A program made the translations under genes and the position numbers. Positions 58,720-64,000 of a DNA stretch of 64,000 nt are shown here, one piece after another. The notes under the pieces are model-generated. The model searched no databases. It was not told where the DNA came from and saw nothing but the letters and a program-made list of their open reading frames with translations. This stretch comes from Panax quinquefolius. Lineage: Eukaryota; Streptophyta; Magnoliopsida; Apiales; Araliaceae. Within the stretch, counting starts at the first letter, position 1. Each line of letters begins with the position of its first letter. The stretch spans positions 119,785,363 to 119,849,362 of the forward strand of contig CM035164.1 of assembly GCA_020205615.1 (NCBI GenBank). Direction: 5' to 3'.

Positions 58720-59680
58720 AAAAAAAATCTCTTGCTTTCAAGATCAAATAAAAAATTAAGATTTGATTTGGTAAAAGGGGAAGATTTGATTTACCAAAAG
58801 AAGGATTTTATTAGATTAAATTTTATTTGGTGATATTTGACTTTTTTTTCCTTGTTTTCAATTTCCAGAAAAAAAATAATATAAGGAAACAAATCTTGGG
58901 CAAGTTAATGAATTTTTTTTGGAGGATTTCTCAATATGTCCAAGGAAGAGCCTTACTAGGTTTTTCCTCCCTGGGGTTTAACCCTAAGAGTTTGGCTTCT
59001 TAAGGGTTCCCTATTCTAGAACTTTCATCTTCAAGACCTGTAAAGTAAAGTCCCGCAAAATCGTTCAAAGTATTATTGCACGATCATCTATTTGGGAATG
59101 CGATTCTCGTGTATGGTGCAAATGTGGGCCCAAGTGCAAAATTAGGATTCACATGACCAAATTGAATTAAATGCACAATTAGGATTTCACGACCTCATTA
59201 AATGAGCAAATTATGGTTCGCATAACCTAATCGAATGAACACGAAAAAGTTATACATAAATGTGCTAGACCCGGGAGAAGCATCCACGTGTCCCTAGGCA
59301 GAGGACTCGTGGAGGCGGCTCGTTTTGGGAATTAATTGATGGATTGGATTGGTGGCTAGAAGGACAAGGCAATATGGACATTATTCTAATGACTAAAGTA
59401 TATTTATGGAATTTCCTTGAAAAACATGTGCCTAACATGTGACTACTTAAATCCAGGAAACTCTATAATTAAATACTTCTTCCATTCTAGGAAGGGGGAA
59501 CTCTTTTGGTGACTTAAGGATTGGATATTCCACCTAAAAGCACTAAAAGGTTTGGACATTCTCTCAACTCGAAGCACTTAAGAAGGCTCTTGGAATCCCT
59601 GCTACCTTAACACGGTTCCCGGATTCTAGGAGTTCTGTCACGAGTAATCGCCCACCTGTTCTTCTCCCCTCTTTAATCAA
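58508..59680. other. Intergenic sequence, no gene seen
   Basis: AT-rich with (AT)n at about 58676-58717. The part 58930-59650 is less AT-rich but has no open frame or domain I recognise. Confidence 0.5.
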
Positions 59681-60420
59681 CACTACAAGAAAATGGTCTA
59701 TCAACGATCAGCGTAGTAATGATCGCATGTGGTCGCAGATAAATATATTAGCAACCGAGTGCGATACCGATAGTCGTCAGATAAAATATGGTCATTTGGG
59801 ATGCACATCACGACCACTATTAGCGATCGATATATCTCATGACCGCTAATAAGCGGATCAATTCGTCATTTTGGTCGCTAAGTCGAAGTCAAGATGTCGA
59901 GGGGTACAAAGGTCGACGTGGTCCACGTGGCTATGACCGCTATCAGTGACCGCCGTCGGTCGCTGATACCCTCAAATGCTTAGCATAATTCCCAAAAAAC
60001 TGTACCTGTTTTGTACCTGCTATATCCTAACACACATACACAACAATATAAACAATGTGCACAACAATATAAACATCCATCGTCCAAAGAATGAATATAA
60101 ACAATGTGCACAACTAGCTAGTATATAAACTATATATATAAACCTTTAAAAACCGCTATGAATTGAATAAATAACCACAAATCTAATGTTTAAGTAACAT
60201 ACAGACATCCAAAGAATGAATATACAAGTACAAGCTTATACTATAACTACAAAATTGATCTAACGCAGGTACGTCAACCATCATCGCCTCCTTGATCACC
60301 ATATAATTAACAAAATAATAAAATAAGTTACAAATATAGTAACTATGTTGATACTGATATATATTACGACAATATATACAACAAATTGATCCGGAGGATC
60401 TGGCGGCGGCAAATAGATCG
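59681..60420. mobile_element. CACTA terminus and possible transposon gene tail
   Basis: CACTACAAGAAAATGG starts at 59681. Direct and inverted words such as GGTCGC, GCGACC and GACCGCTA recur in 59720-59975, as in CACTA subterminal regions. At 60270-60300 the minus strand ends 'GDQGGDDG' with a stop, and at 60383-60420 reads 'YLPPPDPPDQFVVY', similar to C-terminal tails of CACTA transposases. The other terminus is not in the window. Confidence 0.55.
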
Positions 60421-61020
60421 TTGATCTTGATAATTTAATTCTCTTTTGTTTTATTTTTAGGTGGTTGGCTAATTGAATGGAGGAGAAAATTAGTGGTTAT
60501 GAAATGGAATGGTTAGGGTGAAGAATCAATAAAGAGAAGGCTGGAGGGAAGAGGAGGAGGAGGGCTTGGAGGGAGGGAGTATATCATTTTCCATTTCAAG
60601 GATATATTAATGGCTATAAATCTTTTTTTCTTCTTTCAAATTTAATCTTTTTCCTATTTGTTTTTTGGACATGTTGTATTAACTATGTAAAACAAATAAT
60701 TGTGATATTTTTAGCGTAATAATTGATATCTTCTCACGCCTAGTATATGACTTTTAATACACATAATCCAAACTTTGAGATGAAAAATCATTTATTATTA
60801 TGGTGGAAATATCACTATCTAGAATAAATGAAATTGTAGTTATTCATTGAATTTGTATTCAATAATGGATTTACGTTTTTAAATTAAATATGAAAATATT
60901 TTAGTATTTTCGTGACTCTCGTAAATTTCTTTTGTTGAGTAGATATTTTAGAAAAAAAAATAACTTTGGGCAAAAGTAAAAATATTATAATTTTAAGCAG
61001 AAGCATTTTTTTTCCAAAAC

Positions 61021-61063
<43 letters not shown>

Positions 61064-61560
61064 CCTATTGTTGATTTTTTTAAAAAGTTCATACCACACT
61101 TTTTTGTATAATTTTATCTTTTATTTATTAAAATAATTTATAAGTATTTTAAAATATAAAAGTATTTTTATTTTATTTTTAAAATAAAACATACATATTA
61201 TAAATATTATAATATTAATTTTTATTAATATTATTCATATTATAAATATTTAGGTAAAGAAAAAGAAAGAAAATTAAACATAAAAATATTTTTAAAACCA
61301 CAGTGCGCTAATTACATTTTTTTTAAGTATAGTGGCTCAATAGTATTAAGAATTTGGATGACTGGCTTGCCACGTAGGAAATAACTTATTTTATTTTATT
61401 TTTAAAAAGCCACGTAGGAAAATCAGCCCAATTTTTTGACGTCCGTCTACAAAATTAGTCGGAATGGGTTGATTGAACATTTTTAAAAAGTACAGTGGGC
61501 TAATTGAATTTTTTAAAAACACAGTGGCTAATTGCTTAAACCACTATAACCACAGTGGTG
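60421..61560. other. AT-rich sequence without gene
   Basis: Includes (TA)n at about 61023-61060 and near-repeated phrases CCACGTAGGAAA and ACAGTGG(G)CTAATTG around 61290-61545. No coding frame. Confidence 0.5.
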
Positions 61561-63240
61561 AAAAAGTGCTTTTTGCCAATTGATTTTATACTTCGTCACC
61601 ATCCCCATGATGTCCATTCGTCATTATCACCATCGCTTCAAACTAACTCCTCAGGATCAAGAGCCCCCAGATGCCCGCCCAATATCTTCAAAAGATTTCG
61701 ATCTCGACATATAGCTCTCACACAGTCAGCCGGAGTATGAACAACTGGATGACTCGATGATCAGAAGACCGGGTAAGATAATTGCCGAGCCATCTGAAGG
61801 ATGGGCGTCGTCGTTGTCCTTGACCTTTAATGTAGTTCTTCTTCACAATGACGCCTCTCTCACAACTCTTGATCAATAAAGCGGACGTGGAGTGCTTTTC
61901 ATGATAAGCGCTTTATTCAATAAACGCTTATAAGTATCCCGTTATCATGTTAACAATTAAATAGTTAAAATAAATTTCGTAAGCATTGATAAACAAGATC
62001 AAGTTGTTAAAACTTATTACCGCTTATCCGGATAGAATCAGTGCACCATCACGGGTGGCCACGCATACATCCAAACCAATGGATAGGTGTACCTTAAGAT
62101 CGAGACTCTATACAAAAAATAGCACAATATTACTAAGTAAAATGTGATATATTTTCTAGAATTCATAATTGTAAACATATTAAAACTTGTAAACACGCAC
62201 TCGGCAAAGCGGTGATATGTCAGAATCGTGAAATCTCGCCGCCTTGTATGTCCCTTTAGCCTTTTTCGCCATCTGCACACCCGAGGATCTTCACCACTCT
62301 CGGCTCTCCATTGGGCACACATCATCTTTATATGGACTGGGTGCACCACCTGAGGGCTATGCTTTCAGTGCATATAATCCTCTCCCCAGCTTGGATGGTC
62401 GATCTCAATCATTGTAAAGGGCATTTTATCTTTCTTTGTTCAAATTGTCTTTGGTGCGGACCGCACACTTCGCTTGTAATAATGTATCAGATTATCAAGC
62501 TCGTAAGGTCCTCCCATCTATACCGTTTCTGCAAATAAAATAACAATAATAATATTACTAAACAATTATCCTTTGAATATTATATTATCTGTTATAATTA
62601 AAAAAAACACACCTGAAATTCAGCCCAAACAGAATCCTTGTGGGCGATAGGTGTGCTTGCTCACGTAATCGCAGGTGTAGGCCAATTCGGTAAACACATC
62701 TGTGATATGCACTTGACGATCTTATTATCTGAAAAATCACTATAATATACAACAATTTACATCAGCGATAAGTAGATATATTAAAGCAATTTACATCTAA
62801 GTTATAATACTTATGAACATTTTTCAAACTTATACTTATAATACTTAAAAAAAATTCGCCAGATTCTCCCCTACAATATAGACTAGCCACATGCACGACG
62901 ACATGCATATATGGACATTTCTAGGCACCCAAGACACAAACCAAGAGAAATATACAAATTTTCAATACAATAAGCATATTAACATCAATTAGCATATTAA
63001 CATCAATTTACATCAACGATAAGTAGATATATTAAAGCAATTTACATCTAAGTTCTATATGTCTTGTATAAATGGAATCTTAAATGTTTATATATAAATG
63101 ATATATGCGAGACGTACGTGCTATTCGGAGGAGGGCGAATCTGAATAAGAATCCGATCATCCGGATTAGTAGGGGCCTTGGGCACATAATTAGGCCCCCT
63201 ACCCAAGTCGCACTTTTCTACGCTGCTTCAGAAGCCATTA
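61561..63240 (-). pseudogene. Possible degraded CACTA transposase exons
   Basis: Less AT-rich islands on the minus strand at 61600-61740, 62200-62480 and 63110-63240, the second reading 'MMCAQWRAESGEDPRV' and the third 'GPNYVPKAPTNPDDRILIQI'. They alternate with AT-rich, intron-like stretches. They may be exons of the gene belonging to the 59681 CACTA terminus. No catalytic motif is visible and frames are broken. Confidence 0.25.
62846..62970. repeat. ~125 bp direct repeat, copy 1
   Basis: AAAATTCGCCAGATTCTCCC, then GACTAGCCACATGCACGACG, then AGGCACCCAAGACACAAACC. Copy 2 is at 63573-63700. A second pair, ATAAGTAGATATATTAAAGC, is at about 62768 and 63019. Confidence 0.8.
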
Positions 63241-63359
63241 CAAATTTCAAGATGTTATTATGAGTCATATTTGATTACATGTATATATGACAATAAACAT
63301 GACAGTGATATGACTTGAGCTTATTAATGTATTAATGTACCTACTACAGACAACATGAG

Positions 63360-63515
63360 CTTATTAATGTATAGCTTGATTGTAAGCATGTGACTTGAGT
63401 ATACTTGTAACCATATGACTTGAGCATACTTGTAAGCATATGATTAACATTTAAGCATACTTTTAAGCATATGACTTGAGCATACTTGTAAGCATATAAC
63501 TTAAGCAAACTAGCT
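63360..63515. repeat. Short tandem repeat, TATGACTTGAGCATACTTGT units
   Basis: About five imperfect units of 25-35 bp containing AAGCATATGACTTGAGCATA. No coding significance seen. Confidence 0.75.
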
Positions 63516-63572
63516 AGTAAGCATCAGACTTGAGCTCGTTAATATTATAAATGTTTGTAACTACCCGACCAA

Positions 63573-63700
63573 CAAAAAAATTTCGCCAGAGTCTCCCCTA
63601 TAATATGGACTAGCCACATGCACGACGACATGTATATATGGGCAAATTTAGGCACCCAAGACACAAACCAAGAGAAATATACAAATTCCCAATATAAATG
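63573..63700. repeat. ~125 bp direct repeat, copy 2
   Basis: Starts AATTTCGCCAGAGTCTCCCC and parallels 62846-62970. Duplication spacing is about 730 bp. Confidence 0.8.
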
Positions 63701-64000
63701 GATCAATCCACCATTTGTACAAAATGGCAGAATTAATTAGCATGTCTCAAGTGTATTTGTTCATAAGTGTATTGTTGGGGGCATGCATTATAATTGAATT
63801 TCTTGGTAGTCCTCTACAATTCTATAGTGTAGAGTTGACATGGTACTCAAGTACATGAACATGGTTTTGGTTGGTATATTTGCCCTGTGCCATTTATAAT
63901 TGCCAGCTGATTGGACTTTTTGAGTTTACCGATCTAGAACTATTAGTAACCGTACGGATACTTTTTCCATGATAAATCGTGAGATTTATAGTTCTATTTC
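63701..64000. other. No feature seen
   Basis: Mixed-composition sequence without an open frame or recognised repeat up to the window edge. Confidence 0.5.

Noticed and set aside
62038..62349. 103-codon minus-strand ORF as a host gene
   Set aside because: Spans an AT-rich intron-like stretch and a short coding-like island; more likely degraded transposon DNA.
1..64000. tRNA, rRNA or snoRNA genes
   Set aside because: No cloverleaf-like or rRNA-like segment noticed; methionine-tRNA similarity is limited to short primer-binding sites next to LTRs.

Overview
The window looks like heterochromatic, transposon-dense nuclear DNA of a flowering plant, probably a eudicot. It is AT-rich, has long LTR retrotransposons nested in one another, plant-type captured gene fragments with GT-AG introns, CACTA transposons, MITE-like foldbacks and many microsatellites. 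I see no intact host protein-coding gene, no rRNA or tRNA gene and no CRISPR array. Almost every open reading frame here is a decayed gag/pol piece, a captured exon or a by-product of tandem repeats. The species cannot be fixed from the sequence.

Layout. 1-586: AT-rich, nothing recognisable. 587-9357: plus-oriented Ty3/gypsy element (A) with ~3 kb LTRs and most of pol deleted. 9358-27228: related minus-oriented gypsy element (B), abutting A head to head; its 5' LTR is split by a complete 9.1 kb minus-oriented Ty1/copia element (17786-26915, TSD TTACT). 27338-28070: two foldback elements. 28304-32649: second, internally deleted copia element (minus). 32650-33717: unique sequence with microsatellites. 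33718-48515: layered block; an LTR-bounded element rich in minisatellites hosts a Tat/Athila-like element (34741-46195), whose second LTR/internal unit is interrupted by a third, truncated gypsy element (C, 40706-45610). 48562-49728: two hairpin elements between AT/AC microsatellites. 49943-51972: decayed CACTA element hosting a perfect 668 bp TRIM (51134-51801, TSD CCAAC). 51973-58507: orphan LTR of the same copia family as at 17.8-26.9 kb, split by a 4.8 kb CACTA element with TSD TTA. 59681 to the end: start of another CACTA element and degraded DNA, perhaps its interior.

The most notable object is the CACTA element at 53175-57953. It has no transposase but carries exon-intron fragments of several unrelated host genes, all in the same direction: a MAP kinase kinase (MKK6 type) first exon, a mitochondrial PPR protein N-terminus, a VTE6-like piece, a chloroplast protein of the At5g03900 type, sphingosine-1-phosphate lyase, three cytosolic enolase exons and an ARC6-like piece. 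The MKK first exon could splice in frame into the PPR fragment. This is a Pack-type, gene-capturing CACTA element.

Relative ages from nesting: gypsy B before the copia element; copia LTR before the Pack-CACTA; CACTA remnant before the TRIM; the 33.7-48.5 kb host element before the Tat-like element, and that before gypsy C. The three gypsy elements share LTR architecture, including an internal ~57-74 bp minisatellite and a TATAAATA promoter motif. All family calls are from reading motifs by eye; no database search was run.
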